A model generated the notes under the pieces. It ran no database searches. It was given only the letters and a program-made list of their open reading frames with translations, and had not been told where the DNA came from. Below, piece by piece: positions 34,752 through 43,595 of a stretch of DNA of 64,000 nucleotides. How positions within the stretch are numbered: position 1 is the first letter of the stretch; every line of letters begins with the position of its first letter. The position numbers were made by a program, and so were the translations under genes. This stretch comes from Poriferisocius sp965200775 (GTDB lineage Bacteria; Actinomycetota; Acidimicrobiia; Acidimicrobiales; Bin134): NCBI GenBank assembly GCA_965200775.1, contig OZ241383.1, positions 1,364,001 through 1,428,000 on the forward strand, read 5' to 3'.

Positions 34752-36065
34752 TCACGACCGGGCCGCCGCGAACCCCTGTTCCAGATCGGCGATGATGTCG
34801 TCCACCGACTCGATGCCCACCGACAGCCGGACCAGTCCGGGATAAACGCCGGTGCTGATCTGCTCCTCCTCGTTGAGCTGCGAATGGGTGGTGGAAGCGG
34901 GGTGGATCACCAGGCTGCGCACGTCGCCGATGTTGGCCACGTGGCTGTGCAGCTCCAGCGCGTTCACGAACTTCTCGCCCGCGTCGCGCCCGCCCTTGAT
35001 GTGGAAAGCGGGCACCGAGCCGTGTCCCTTGCCCCCGCCGTAACGGTTGATTCGGTCGTGCCAGGGACTGGAGGCCAGCCCGCCGAACTGCACCGATTCC
35101 ACCTGGTCGTGGCCGTCGAGGTACTCGGCGACGGTCTGGGCGTTGGAGAAGTGCCGCTCCATACGCACGCTCAACGTTTCCAGACCCTGAAGGAAATAGA
35201 AGGCGTTTTGGGGAGAGATGGCCGCTCCGATGTCGCGCAGCAACTGCACCCGGGCCTTGATGATGTAGGAGCCGTGACCGAGCGCCGGCCAGTAGGCCAG
35301 GCCGTGGTAGCTGGGATCGGGTTCGGTGAAGTTGGGGAAGCGCCCGCTTGCTCCGTAGTCGAAGGTGCCTCCGTCGACGATGACCCCGCCGATGGAGTTG
35401 CCGTGGCCGCCGATGAACTTGGTCATGGAGTGGACCACGATGTCGGCGCCATGGGCCAGCGGCTGAATCAGGAACGGGGTTGGCACTGTGTTGTCCACCA
35501 TCAGCGGGATGCCCGCTGCGTGACCCACCTCGGCCACTCCCTCGATGTCGAGGCAATCGTTCTTGGGGTTGCCGATGGTCTCGGCGTAGAACACCTTGGT
35601 GTTGTCCCGGATGGCGTTGCGCCAGGCGTCGAGGTCATCGGGATCCTCGATAAAGGAAACCTCGATGCCCATCTTGGGCAGGGTGTAGTGCAAGAGGTTG
35701 TAGGTGCCGCCGTACAGCGACGCCGACGACACCACGTGGTCGCCCGCCTCGGCCAGGTTCAAGATGGCCAGCGTCTCGGCCGCCTGCCCCGAGGCCAAAG
35801 CCAGCGCCCCGGGAATCCCGATGGCGGTAGCGGTCCCGCCTTCCAGCGCCGAGAGGCGGGCCTCCAGCACCATCTGGGTGGGGTTCATGATGCGGGTGTA
35901 GATGTTGCCCACCTCGGCCAGCCCGAACAAAGCGGCGGCGTGCTCGGTGTCACGGAACACGTAGGAGGTGGTCTGGTAGATGGGCACGGCCCGGGACCCG
36001 GTAGCCGGGTCGGGAACCTGACCGGCGTGGATCTGCTTGGTTTCAAAACCCCAGTTGTCGCTCAC
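34752..36065 (-). CDS. metY: O-acetylhomoserine sulfhydrylase (cystathionine gamma-synthase family)
   Basis: A 437-aa PLP enzyme of the Cys/Met metabolism family. The N-terminus FETKQIHAGQVPDPATGSRAVPIYQTTSYVF and SALEGGTATAI are characteristic. The Schiff-base Lys lies in VHSMTKFIGGHGNSIGGV. The long type, about 430 residues, with the VDNTVPTPFLIQPLAHGAD block, is the O-acetylhomoserine sulfhydrylase form that makes homocysteine from O-acetylhomoserine and sulfide. It follows ilvC on the same strand after 144 bases; no S-box or other riboswitch was recognised in that gap. Confidence 0.88.
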   Translation of the reverse strand: MSDNWGFETKQIHAGQVPDPATGSRAVPIYQTTSYVFRDTEHAAALFGLAEVGNIYTRIMNPTQMVLEARLSALEGGTATAIGIPGALALASGQAAETLAILNLAEAGDHVVSSASLYGGTYNLLHYTLPKMGIEVSFIEDPDDLDAWRNAIRDNTKVFYAETIGNPKNDCLDIEGVAEVGHAAGIPLMVDNTVPTPFLIQPLAHGADIVVHSMTKFIGGHGNSIGGVIVDGGTFDYGASGRFPNFTEPDPSYHGLAYWPALGHGSYIIKARVQLLRDIGAAISPQNAFYFLQGLETLSVRMERHFSNAQTVAEYLDGHDQVESVQFGGLASSPWHDRINRYGGGKGHGSVPAFHIKGGRDAGEKFVNALELHSHVANIGDVRSLVIHPASTTHSQLNEEEQISTGVYPGLVRLSVGIESVDDIIADLEQGFAAARS

Positions 36066-36209
36066 GGATTTCCTTCTTCCTTGTTGGATGGTTGGTGGGT
36101 TGGATTGTGGTTGGTTGGAATAGTTGTGGCAGGTGAGAGTTTACGGGGGAGACAACCCTGTTGAGGCTAGCCCTTCCCGGCTTGGGTGGGCTCATGTCCC
36201 GGCCCAGAT

Positions 36210-37247
36210 CTAGCTCTTCCCCTGGCCTCCCGATGCGTCCTGCACACTCTGGCGGCCCTCGGAGATCCACGGCATCATCGACCGCAGTTCGGCTCCCACC
36301 GCTTCGATGGGATGCTGCTGGCCCTCGGACTCCATCCGCAGGAAGTTCGCCCGGCCGCTCCGGCTCTCGTTCATCCACTCCTCGGCGAACGACCCGCTTT
36401 GGATCTCGTCGAGGATCTTCTTCATCTCGGCCCTGGTGTTCTGGTTGATGATGCGGTCGCCCCGGCTCAGGTCCCCGTACTCGGCGGTGTCGGAGATGGA
36501 GTACCGCATCCCGGCGATCCCCTCCTCGTACATGAGATCGACGATCAGCTTCACTTCGTGGAGGCACTCGAAGTAGGCCACCTCGGGCTGGTAGCCGGCG
36601 TCGCACAGGGTCTCGAACCCGGCGGTGACCAGCGAGGTGAGGCCCCCGCACAGAACCACCTGCTCGCCGAACAGGTCGGTCTCGCACTCCTCGGCGAACG
36701 TGGTCTCGATCACACCGGCCCGAGCGCCGCCGATGGCGTCGGCGTAGGCCAGGGCCAGCTCCCTGGCGTGTCCGCTGGCGTCCTGCTCCACGGCGATCAG
36801 ACACGGCACCCCGCCGCCTTCCACGTAGGTGCGCCGCACAAGGTGGCCGGGGCCCTTGGGGGCCACCATTGCCACGTCCACCCCATCGGGGGCCGAGATC
36901 AGATCGAACCGCACGTTGAACCCGTGAGCGAAGAACAGGGCGTCGCCGCTTTGGAGGTGGGGTTCGATGTGGTCCTTGTAGATGTCGCCCTGCTCGGTGT
37001 CGGGCAAAAGGATCATGATGATGTCCGCTTCGGCCGACGCCTCGGCCATCGACATCACCGGCAGGCCCGCTTCAGCGGCCTTGGCCGCCGAGGAAGACCC
37101 CTCCCGCAGGCCCACCCGGACGTCGATGCCCGAGTCCTTCAGGTTCAGGGCGTGGGCGTGGCCCTGTGATCCGTATCCCAGTACCGCCACCTTGCGGTTG
37201 GCGATGAGGGACCTGTCGGCGTCTTGTTCGTACAGCACGGTTGCCAT
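36210..37247 (-). CDS. ilvC: Ketol-acid reductoisomerase
   Basis: A 345-aa class I ketol-acid reductoisomerase. The NADPH motif VLGYGSQGHAHALNLKDSG is at the N-terminus. VAPKGPGHLVRRTYVEGGGVPCLIAVEQDASG and FGEQVVLCGGLTSLVTAGFETL form the middle, and SDTAEYGDLSRG with the metal Glu is near the end. It makes dihydroxy acids in valine and isoleucine synthesis. It is the third gene of the ilvB-ilvN-ilvC run, 53 bases after ilvN, and should be under the same leader attenuator. Confidence 0.94.
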   Translation of the reverse strand: MATVLYEQDADRSLIANRKVAVLGYGSQGHAHALNLKDSGIDVRVGLREGSSSAAKAAEAGLPVMSMAEASAEADIIMILLPDTEQGDIYKDHIEPHLQSGDALFFAHGFNVRFDLISAPDGVDVAMVAPKGPGHLVRRTYVEGGGVPCLIAVEQDASGHARELALAYADAIGGARAGVIETTFAEECETDLFGEQVVLCGGLTSLVTAGFETLCDAGYQPEVAYFECLHEVKLIVDLMYEEGIAGMRYSISDTAEYGDLSRGDRIINQNTRAEMKKILDEIQSGSFAEEWMNESRSGRANFLRMESEGQQHPIEAVGAELRSMMPWISEGRQSVQDASGGQGKS

Positions 37248-37300
37248 GGGCTTTCCTCGCAGTAGTGGTTGGGCGGCGGTCGGTTGGTTTGCTTCCCCGG

Positions 37301-37837
37301 TCAGGGAACCAGAGGGTCGGGGGTGGTCTTGGCCAGCTTGGGCAGCGCAACCTTGCCGGTGCGCTGAACGTCCACAATCCCATAGGGTCGCAGAAGTTCC
37401 TCGAAATCATCTACTCGGCTGGGCGATCCGGTGAGCGACACCATGATCTCGTGGTAGCCGACGTTGAGCACTGTGGCCTGGAAGACCCGCACCAAATCGA
37501 GGATCTGGCCCCTGATCTCGGGGTCGGCGCGGACGATGGCTATCATCATCTCCCGCTCCACGCTGGCCGACGGGTTCAGCTCCCTTATCTCCACCACGTT
37601 GACCAGCTTGTCGAGCTGCTTGACCACCTGTTCCATGGGGGCGGCGTCCACCCCCACCACGATGGTGAGGCGGCTGATCCGGTCGTCGACTGTGGGGGCC
37701 ACGGCCAGCGACTCGATGTTGAAGCCCCGGCGTGCGAAGAGCCCGGCCACCCGGGCCAGCACCCCGGCCTTGTTCTCCACGTGAACGACCAGCGTGGTGG
37801 TGGTGCCGCCACGCTCGGAGCCCTGCCCGGAGCTCAT
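37301..37837 (-). CDS. ilvN: Acetolactate synthase small (regulatory) subunit
   Basis: A 178-aa ACT-domain regulatory subunit. TLVVHVENKAGVLARVAGLFARRGFNIESLAVAPT is the N-terminal ACT signature that binds valine for feedback inhibition; LVNVVEIRELNP and REMMIAIVRAD follow. The frame stays open upstream, but ATG 37837 fits the family start and falls 25 bases after the ilvB stop. It partners with the ilvB subunit. Confidence 0.92.
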   Translation of the reverse strand: MSSGQGSERGGTTTTLVVHVENKAGVLARVAGLFARRGFNIESLAVAPTVDDRISRLTIVVGVDAAPMEQVVKQLDKLVNVVEIRELNPSASVEREMMIAIVRADPEIRGQILDLVRVFQATVLNVGYHEIMVSLTGSPSRVDDFEELLRPYGIVDVQRTGKVALPKLAKTTPDPLVP

Positions 37838-37862
37838 GCGAGCCTGCTCGGAGACGCTGAGG

Positions 37863-39596
37863 TCATCGGGGTTGGTCTCTCTGGGAGGGGTCCACCACCA
37901 CATCGCTGTTGGACATACCGGCCGGGACCATCGGGAACACGTTCTCCCCCGCCTCGCACCGGAACTCCACCACCACCGGGCGGTCGTCGATCTCGTTGGC
38001 CTGCTCGATGGCGGGGCCCACCTCCTCGGAGGATTCCACCCGCAGGCCAACGCACCCCAGCGCCTCGGCCCACATCTTGTAGTCGGGCACGTCGCGGGTG
38101 AGGTAAACCTCGGAATACCGCTCGTGGTAGAACATCTCCTGCCACTGGCGGACCATCCCCAGGTAGGCGTTGTTGATGAGGGCCACCTTGATGGGGAACC
38201 CCTCGGTGGCAGCGGTCACCAGCTCCTGGGCCGTCATCTGGAAGCAGCCGTCGCCGTCCACCGCCCAAACCATGCGGTCGGGTCGGCCCGCCTTGGCCCC
38301 GATGGCGGCGGGCACCGCGAACCCCATCGTCCCCAAACCGCCCGAGTTCACCCAGGTGTAGGGGTGGTTGAACTTCCAGTACTGGCTGGTCCACATCTGG
38401 TGCTGGCCCACCCCGGAGGCCACTATGGTGTCCTCGGGGGTGGCGTCTCGGAGCTGCTCCAGCACGTACTGCGGTTTCAGCAGCTCGTCGGGCTTGGACT
38501 GTTCGTAGGTGAGCGGGAACCTTTCCTGCCATCCGCTGATGCGGGACCTCCAACTGCTGCGATTGGGTTGGGCCTCCTGGCCCCCCATTTCGCCCAGCGC
38601 CCGGACCATTTCCTCGATGACGAGGCGGCAGTCGCCCTGGATGGCCACGTCGGGGCAGCGCACCTTGCCCAGCTCGGCGCTGTCGATGTCCACGTGGATT
38701 ACCTTGGCCAGGGGGGCGAACTCGGCCACTTTGCCCGTAACCCTGTCGTCGAACCGGGCTCCCAGTGCGATGAGCAGGTCGGCCTCCTGCATGGCTGTGA
38801 CCGCGGTGTAGTTGCCGTGCATACCGGGCATACCCAGACACAGCGGGTGGTCGTCGGGGAAGCCGCCCCGGTTCATCAGCGTGGTCACCACGTGAATGCC
38901 GGTCAGCTCGGCCAGCTCCAGCAGGGCCTCGGCGGCCCGTGCCTTGAGGATGCCGCCCCCGCTGTAGATGACCGGACGCTCCGCCTCGCAGATCAGCTTG
39001 GCCGCCTGGCGGATTAGCTCGGCGTCGCCCACCAGGTTGGGGCGGTATCCGGGCAGGTCGTGGCCGTCGGGGGTGTACCAGTCCATTGCGGAGCGGGGGT
39101 TGTTGGGGTCCACGATGTCCTTGGGAATGTCCACCAGCACCGGGCCGGGCCGGCCGGTGGTGGCGATGTGGAATGCGTCGTGGATCACCTGGGGGATGTC
39201 GGCGGCCTCGGTGACCAGGTAGTTGTGCTTGGTGACCGACATGGTTATTCCGGTGGTGTCGCACTCCTGGAATGCGTCGGTGCCGATGGCGGCGTAGGGC
39301 ACCTGACCGGTGATCACCACCATGGGGACGGAATCCATGTAGGCATCGCACAGCGGGGTGACGATGTTGGTGGCCGCAGGGCCGGAGGTGACCATGGCCA
39401 CGCCGGGACGGCCGGTTGCGTGGGCGTACCCCTCGGCCATGTGGCCGGCACCCTGCTCGTGGCGCACCAGCACATGGCGGATCGACGAGTCGATTAGCGG
39501 GTCGTACACCGGCAGGATGGCCCCGCCGGGCAGCCCGAACAAGATGTCCACTCCCTCGTTCTCGAGGGCCTTCATCAGGGCTTGTCCACCGTCCAT
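37863..39596 (-). CDS. ilvB: Acetolactate synthase large (catalytic) subunit
   Basis: A 577-aa thiamine-diphosphate enzyme. The N-terminus has LFGLPGGAILPVYDPL and the catalytic Glu in RHEQGAGHMAEGYA. The centre carries the FAD-binding region, and the C-terminal ThDP motif is GDGCFQMTAQELVTA to NNAYLGMVRQWQ. It joins two pyruvates, or pyruvate and 2-oxobutyrate, as the first common step of Val, Leu and Ile synthesis. The ATG at 39596 is nine bases after AAAAGG; ATG 39602 and TTG 39605 are possible. Transcription is controlled by the attenuator just upstream. Confidence 0.92.
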   Translation of the reverse strand: MDGGQALMKALENEGVDILFGLPGGAILPVYDPLIDSSIRHVLVRHEQGAGHMAEGYAHATGRPGVAMVTSGPAATNIVTPLCDAYMDSVPMVVITGQVPYAAIGTDAFQECDTTGITMSVTKHNYLVTEAADIPQVIHDAFHIATTGRPGPVLVDIPKDIVDPNNPRSAMDWYTPDGHDLPGYRPNLVGDAELIRQAAKLICEAERPVIYSGGGILKARAAEALLELAELTGIHVVTTLMNRGGFPDDHPLCLGMPGMHGNYTAVTAMQEADLLIALGARFDDRVTGKVAEFAPLAKVIHVDIDSAELGKVRCPDVAIQGDCRLVIEEMVRALGEMGGQEAQPNRSSWRSRISGWQERFPLTYEQSKPDELLKPQYVLEQLRDATPEDTIVASGVGQHQMWTSQYWKFNHPYTWVNSGGLGTMGFAVPAAIGAKAGRPDRMVWAVDGDGCFQMTAQELVTAATEGFPIKVALINNAYLGMVRQWQEMFYHERYSEVYLTRDVPDYKMWAEALGCVGLRVESSEEVGPAIEQANEIDDRPVVVEFRCEAGENVFPMVPAGMSNSDVVVDPSQRDQPR

Positions 39597-39642
39597 CCTC
39601 ATCAACCTTTTGGGCTGTCTCCCGAAACAAAACTACCGAAAG

Positions 39643-39668
39643 AAAAAGACCTCCCGGAGTGGGAGGTC
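39643..39668 (-). terminator. Attenuator terminator of the ilvB leader
   Basis: On the minus strand GACCTCCC (from 39668) pairs with GGGAGGTC across a five-base loop, and TTTTTCTTT follows. This is a perfect 8-bp stem plus U-run: an intrinsic terminator between the leader peptide and ilvB. Confidence 0.88.
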
Positions 39669-39672
39669 GGGT

Positions 39673-39712
39673 GCGCACGGTGCCCCTGGCCTTGCGACCC
39701 GGCACCGTGCGC
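39673..39712 (-). promoter_or_regulatory. Pause/antiterminator hairpin of the ilvB leader
   Basis: GCGCACGGTGCC and GGCACCGTGCGC form a perfect 12-bp stem (39701-39712 with 39673-39684), beginning at the stop codon of the leader peptide. A ribosome stalled on the Ile-Leu-Val codons would affect it, as in classic attenuation. Confidence 0.65.
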
Positions 39713-39759
39713 TATATGCGTACTACGAGAATCGCTCCGCAATGGGGGCAGCGCTTCAT
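39712..39759 (-). CDS. ilvB leader peptide with Ile-Leu-Val-Val-Arg-Ile codons
   Basis: A 15-residue ORF, MKRCPHCGAILVVRI. Five of its last six codons are for the branched-chain amino acids whose synthesis the operon carries out. It ends inside the base of the 12-bp hairpin and is followed by the terminator at 39643-39668. This is the textbook arrangement for ribosome-mediated attenuation: with enough Ile/Leu/Val the terminator forms; with shortage the stalled ribosome lets transcription reach ilvB. Confidence 0.82.
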   Translation of the reverse strand: MKRCPHCGAILVVRI

Positions 39760-39768
39760 AGGATCACC

Positions 39769-39798
39769 AGTATGAACCCTGAGGGCAGTCTCTGACAA
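39769..39798 (-). promoter_or_regulatory. Probable promoter of the ilvB leader transcript
   Basis: On the minus strand TTGTCA (39798-39793) and CATACT (39774-39769) are separated by 18 bases. They place a start only a few bases before the leader-peptide ATG, so the leader would be nearly leaderless, as often in actinobacteria. Confidence 0.5.
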
Positions 39799-39836
39799 GA
39801 CGATTGCCCCAGCAGCAGGTACCAGAAGGGCGTGAA

Positions 39837-40451
39837 GTGGCCAACGCAACCGGGCGGTGCGGGGTGTATCCCGGCTCGTTCAACCCTCCCACCATCGGAC
39901 ATCTGGCCATTGCCCAGGCGGCCATCGACCAGCGGAGACTGGATCGGGTGGATCTGGCGGTGTCGCGGGTGGCGCTGGGCAAGGAACACGTGAGCCGACC
40001 CTCGTTTGCCGACCGGATTGCTGTGCTTGAGGCGTCGGTGGCCGGCATTTCCGGGGTGGAGGTGGTGGTGACCGATCACCAGCTCCTGGTGGACATCGCC
40101 GCGGGGTACGACGTGGTCATCATGGGGGCCGACAAGTGGGCTCAGGTGCAGGACCCGGCGTTCTACGGATATTCGGCCGAGGCCCGCGACGCGGCGGTGG
40201 CAGCGCTCGGTGAGCGGGAGCTGGCAATCGTTGCCCGCCCGCCCTTCAACGTGCCGCCCGACTCCGAGCTGGCCATTGCGCCCGACCTCCAAGCGGTTTC
40301 GTCCAGCGAGGCCCGCCAGGGCCGCCCGGAATGGATGACCGCTGCTGCCCGAGCGTTCGACCGGTCCACCGGGGCGTGGTCGGATCCCGACCGCTATGAA
40401 CGGATTAAGCAACCGGCCCGAACCCCCGACCCGAGGCAGGACCGGTTGTGA
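39837..40451 (+). CDS. Cytidylyltransferase-fold adenylyltransferase (NadD-like)
   Basis: A 204-aa nucleotidyltransferase. CGVYPGSFNPPTIGHLAIAQAA holds the HxGH-type ATP site (here TIGH), the mark of the NadD/CoaD/glycerol-3-phosphate family. VVIMGADKWAQVQ matches the substrate region of nicotinate mononucleotide adenylyltransferases. The C-terminal ISxxR motif is replaced by SSSEARQG. The protein could transfer AMP to nicotinate mononucleotide or a related acceptor. GTG 39837 follows AGAAGG. It sits alone between two minus-strand ilv genes. Confidence 0.68.
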   Translation: MANATGRCGVYPGSFNPPTIGHLAIAQAAIDQRRLDRVDLAVSRVALGKEHVSRPSFADRIAVLEASVAGISGVEVVVTDHQLLVDIAAGYDVVIMGADKWAQVQDPAFYGYSAEARDAAVAALGERELAIVARPPFNVPPDSELAIAPDLQAVSSSEARQGRPEWMTAAARAFDRSTGAWSDPDRYERIKQPARTPDPRQDRL

Positions 40452-40458
40452 ATCGGGA

Positions 40459-40476
40459 CCGGTCGTGAACGACCGG
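40459..40476. terminator. Hairpin between convergent genes
   Basis: CCGGTCG and CGACCGG pair perfectly around a TGAA tetraloop. It lies exactly between the stops of the adenylyltransferase gene and ilvD. There is no T-run on either side, so it may be a bidirectional stabiliser rather than an intrinsic terminator. Confidence 0.5.
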
Positions 40477-40481
40477 CCCGC

Positions 40482-42158
40482 TCAGGCTTCGGTGATGGCG
40501 CCTTTCTCGGCCCCCTGGGCCAGGCGGGCGTACTTGGCCAGCGCCCCCTTGGTGTAGCGGGGTTCTGGCCGCTTCCAACTTGCCTGGCGCTCGGCCAGCT
40601 CGGCCTCGCTCACCATCAGGTGAATGGAGTGGTCCCGAACATCGATCCGGATGGTGTCGCCCTCGGCCACCAGCGCGATGGGGCCGCCTTCGGTGGCCTC
40701 GGGGGCGATGTGGCCCACGCAGAACCCGTGGGTACCCCCCGAGAACCGGCCGTCGGTTACCAGGGCGGCGTCTCCACCCCGACCGGCGCCCTTCATGGCC
40801 CCGGTAATGGCCAGCATCTCCCTCATGCCCGGACCGCCCCTGGGCCCCTCGTAGCGGATCACCACCACGTCGCCGGCCTCGATCCGCCCGTTAAGCACCG
40901 CGTCCATGGCGGCGTCCTCCCCGTCGAACACCCTGGCCCGGCCCTCGAAGTGGTCGAAATCGAGCCCGGCCACCTTCACCACCGCTCCGTTGGGGGCCAA
41001 AGAGCCGGTTAGCACTGCGATGCCACCGATCTCGTGCAGGGGATCGACAAAGTGGTGGACCACGTCGCCGTCGGGGCCGGGAGGGTTGAGCATGGCCAGG
41101 TTCTCGGCCATGGTCCTTCCTGTGACGGTGATCTCGTCGCCGTGCAGCAGCCCCTCGTCAAGCAGCATCTTCAGCACCACCGGAACCCCTCCGATGCGGT
41201 CGATGTCGGCCATGTGGTACTGGCCGTGGGGTTTCGTGTCTGCAAGGTGTGGGACCCGGGCAGCTGCCCGGTTGAAGTCGTCCAACTCCAGCTCGACCTC
41301 GGCCTCCCAGGCGATGGCCAGCAGGTGCAGCACCGCGTTGGTGGACCCCCCGAGGGCCATCGTCACCGCTATGGCGTTCTCGAACGCCCCCTTCGACATG
41401 ATCGTGCGGGGCCGGATGTTGTGGCGCAGCAATTCGATCACCGCGGTGCCGCTGGCGTAGCTGTAGTCGTCCCGTCGTCTGTCCACCGCGGCGGCCGAGG
41501 CGCTGCCCGGCAGCGACATTCCCAGGGCTTCCCCGATGGAGGCCATGGTGTTCGCGGTGAACATGCCCGCGCAAGACCCCTCGGTTGGGCAGGCGTTGCG
41601 TTCGATGGCGTCGAGTTCCTCGTCGTCGATGTCGCCCACCGCGTGGGCCCCCACCGCTTCGAACACGCTCACGATGTCGAGCACCTTCCCGTTGTGCCGG
41701 CCGGGGAGGATGGAACCCCCGTACACGAACACCGACGGGAGGTTAAGGCGTGCGGCGGCCATCAGCATTCCGGGCAGCGACTTGTCGCACCCGGCGAAGC
41801 TCACGAAGGCGTCGAACCGTTCGGCGTGCATCACCGCTTCCACCGAATCGGCGATGATCTCCCGGCTCACCAGGGAGGCCCGCATCCCCTCATGGCCCAT
41901 GGAGATGCCGTCGGACACCGCGATGGTGTTGAACTCGATGGGGAAGCCGCCCCCGTCGTGGATTCCCTGCTTGGCCCGCTTCGCCAACCGGTCGAGGGGC
42001 AGGTTGCAGGGGGTTACCTCGTTCCACGACGACGCCACGCCCACCTGGGGCTTGTCCCAGTCGTCGTCGGTCATCCCCACAGCTCGCAGCATGGCCCGGG
42101 CCGGGGCCCGCCCGGTGCCGGTGGTGACCTCGTGAGAACGTGGCTTCATGTCGCTCAT
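40482..42158 (-). CDS. ilvD: Dihydroxy-acid dehydratase
   Basis: A 558-aa Fe-S dehydratase. The cluster Cys residues lie in EVTPCNLPL, SFAGCDKSLPGMLMA and NACPTEGSCAGMFTANTM. MALGGSTNAVLHL and the C-terminal DGRFSGGTHGFCVGHIAPEA are family signatures. It converts dihydroxy acids to 2-keto acids, the step after ilvC in Val and Ile synthesis. It is on the same strand as the ilvB operon but apart from it, behind the plus-strand adenylyltransferase gene. The divergent MATE gene starts 17 bases beyond. Confidence 0.94.
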   Translation of the reverse strand: MSDMKPRSHEVTTGTGRAPARAMLRAVGMTDDDWDKPQVGVASSWNEVTPCNLPLDRLAKRAKQGIHDGGGFPIEFNTIAVSDGISMGHEGMRASLVSREIIADSVEAVMHAERFDAFVSFAGCDKSLPGMLMAAARLNLPSVFVYGGSILPGRHNGKVLDIVSVFEAVGAHAVGDIDDEELDAIERNACPTEGSCAGMFTANTMASIGEALGMSLPGSASAAAVDRRRDDYSYASGTAVIELLRHNIRPRTIMSKGAFENAIAVTMALGGSTNAVLHLLAIAWEAEVELELDDFNRAAARVPHLADTKPHGQYHMADIDRIGGVPVVLKMLLDEGLLHGDEITVTGRTMAENLAMLNPPGPDGDVVHHFVDPLHEIGGIAVLTGSLAPNGAVVKVAGLDFDHFEGRARVFDGEDAAMDAVLNGRIEAGDVVVIRYEGPRGGPGMREMLAITGAMKGAGRGGDAALVTDGRFSGGTHGFCVGHIAPEATEGGPIALVAEGDTIRIDVRDHSIHLMVSEAELAERQASWKRPEPRYTKGALAKYARLAQGAEKGAITEA

Positions 42159-42174
42159 GGCGACAGGCTACTGA

Positions 42175-43509
42175 GTGGTGTCGTACCTCAGGCCAGTGTT
42201 GCGCCGATCGCCCTACGACCGGGAGATCGCCCGCCTGGCCGTGCCCGCTCTGGGCGCGCTTATCGCCGAGCCTCTCTATACCCTGGCCGACACCGCGGTG
42301 GTGGGCCATTTGGGCACTCCCCAACTCGGAGGGCTGGCGGTGGCCTCCCAGGTGCTGCTGGGTGCGCTGTCGCTGTTCATCTTCCTGGCCTACGGCACCA
42401 CCGCCGCGGTGGGACGTCTCATCGGGGCCGGCGATCACCGCCGGGCGGCCCAGCAGGCGGTGCAGGGCCTGTGGCTGGCCGTGGTGGTGGGCGCGGTGCT
42501 GGCCGCGGGCATCTACGTGTTTTCCGATCCCCTGCTGCGGGTGCTCGGAGCGGGCGACGAGGTGCTGGCCAACGCCCGGGTTTACCTGCGTGTAGGGGTG
42601 TTCGGCCTGCCCGCCATGCTCACCACCCTGGCCGGGGTGGGCTACCTGCGGGGACTGCAGGACACCATGCGCCCGTTGGCGGTGGCTGTGGTCACCGCGG
42701 CGCTGAACCTGGCGCTGGAACTGGTTTTGATCTACGGGTTCGGCTTCGGGATCGGTGCTTCGGCGCTGTCAACCGTGGTGGCCCAGTGGCTGGCCGCCGG
42801 GATCTACGTGTGGTGGATTCGCAATGCTGTGGCGGCCCACGGGGTGACCCTGGCCCCCGACCGCACCGTCATCGGCCGCCTGGCGGTGGTCGGGCTGGAC
42901 CTGTTCCTGCGGACCGCCGCGCTGCGGGCGTCGTTCACCATCTCGGTGGCGGTGGCCGCCCGGTTGGGCGACGTGGAGCTGGCCGCTCATGAGGTGGCGT
43001 ACCAGCTCATGTTCTTTCTGGCCTTGGTGCTGGATGCGGTGGCCATCGCCGGCCAGGCAATGATCGGGCGCTACCTGGGCGCAGGGGAGCCCGAGCAGGC
43101 CCGAGCCTCCGGCCGCCGCATGATCGAGTGGGGGCTGGGCGCGGGGCTGGGCGCCGCCGTGTTGCTGCTGGTGGCCCGGCCCTGGCTGCCCCTGGTGTTT
43201 TCCAGCGACGAGTCGGTGGTGGCGCTGGCTGGGTTCCTCGTGCTCCACATGGCGTTGATGCAACCGGTGAACGGGGTGGTGTTCGCTCTCGACGGGGTGC
43301 TGATCGGCGCGGGCGACATGCGTTTTCTGGCGGTGGCCATGGTTGGTGCCGCCATGGTGTTCGCTCCCCTGGCCTTTTGGGTGATGGCCGCCGATGCCGG
43401 GATCGGCTGGTTGTGGGGGGCCATGTGGGCCCTCATGGGGGCCCGGCTTATCGGGCTGCTGTGGCGCTTCTCCGGCTCCCGCTGGCTCGTCTCAGGCGCC
43501 ATCCGCTGA
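42175..43509 (+). CDS. MATE family efflux transporter
   Basis: A 444-aa integral membrane protein with twelve hydrophobic segments. The N-terminal repeat has LAVPALGALIAEPLYTLADTAVVGHLGTPQLGGLAVASQ. A second-half repeat holds AAHEVAYQLMFFLALVLDAVAIAGQAMIGRYLGAGEPEQA. These are signatures of the DinF-like branch. MATE proteins export cationic or other organic compounds in exchange for H+ or Na+. Start is GTG 42175 or 42178. It is the last core gene before the DISARM island. Confidence 0.88.
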   Translation: MVSYLRPVLRRSPYDREIARLAVPALGALIAEPLYTLADTAVVGHLGTPQLGGLAVASQVLLGALSLFIFLAYGTTAAVGRLIGAGDHRRAAQQAVQGLWLAVVVGAVLAAGIYVFSDPLLRVLGAGDEVLANARVYLRVGVFGLPAMLTTLAGVGYLRGLQDTMRPLAVAVVTAALNLALELVLIYGFGFGIGASALSTVVAQWLAAGIYVWWIRNAVAAHGVTLAPDRTVIGRLAVVGLDLFLRTAALRASFTISVAVAARLGDVELAAHEVAYQLMFFLALVLDAVAIAGQAMIGRYLGAGEPEQARASGRRMIEWGLGAGLGAAVLLLVARPWLPLVFSSDESVVALAGFLVLHMALMQPVNGVVFALDGVLIGAGDMRFLAVAMVGAAMVFAPLAFWVMAADAGIGWLWGAMWALMGARLIGLLWRFSGSRWLVSGAIR

Positions 43510-43595
43510 GCCCGGCCTCGCCCCCACGGAGTTGAGCAAGCTCCCACCGCGCGTTCCTACACTTGGCCTTCCATGAGAGATACGAGGCAAGCGCG

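Noticed and set aside
36066..36209. Possible S-box riboswitch near metY
   Set aside because: The metY upstream gap is only 144 bases, is T/G-rich simple sequence near the start, and shows none of the conserved S-box helices by eye.
37834..39705. Reverse-strand frame of 623 codons over ilvB
   Set aside because: Same region as ilvB in another frame; Arg/Gly/Pro-rich with no motif.
43532..43563. Promoter for drmD (TTGAGC and TACACT)
   Set aside because: The spacer is 20 bases, too long to trust, and both boxes are poor.
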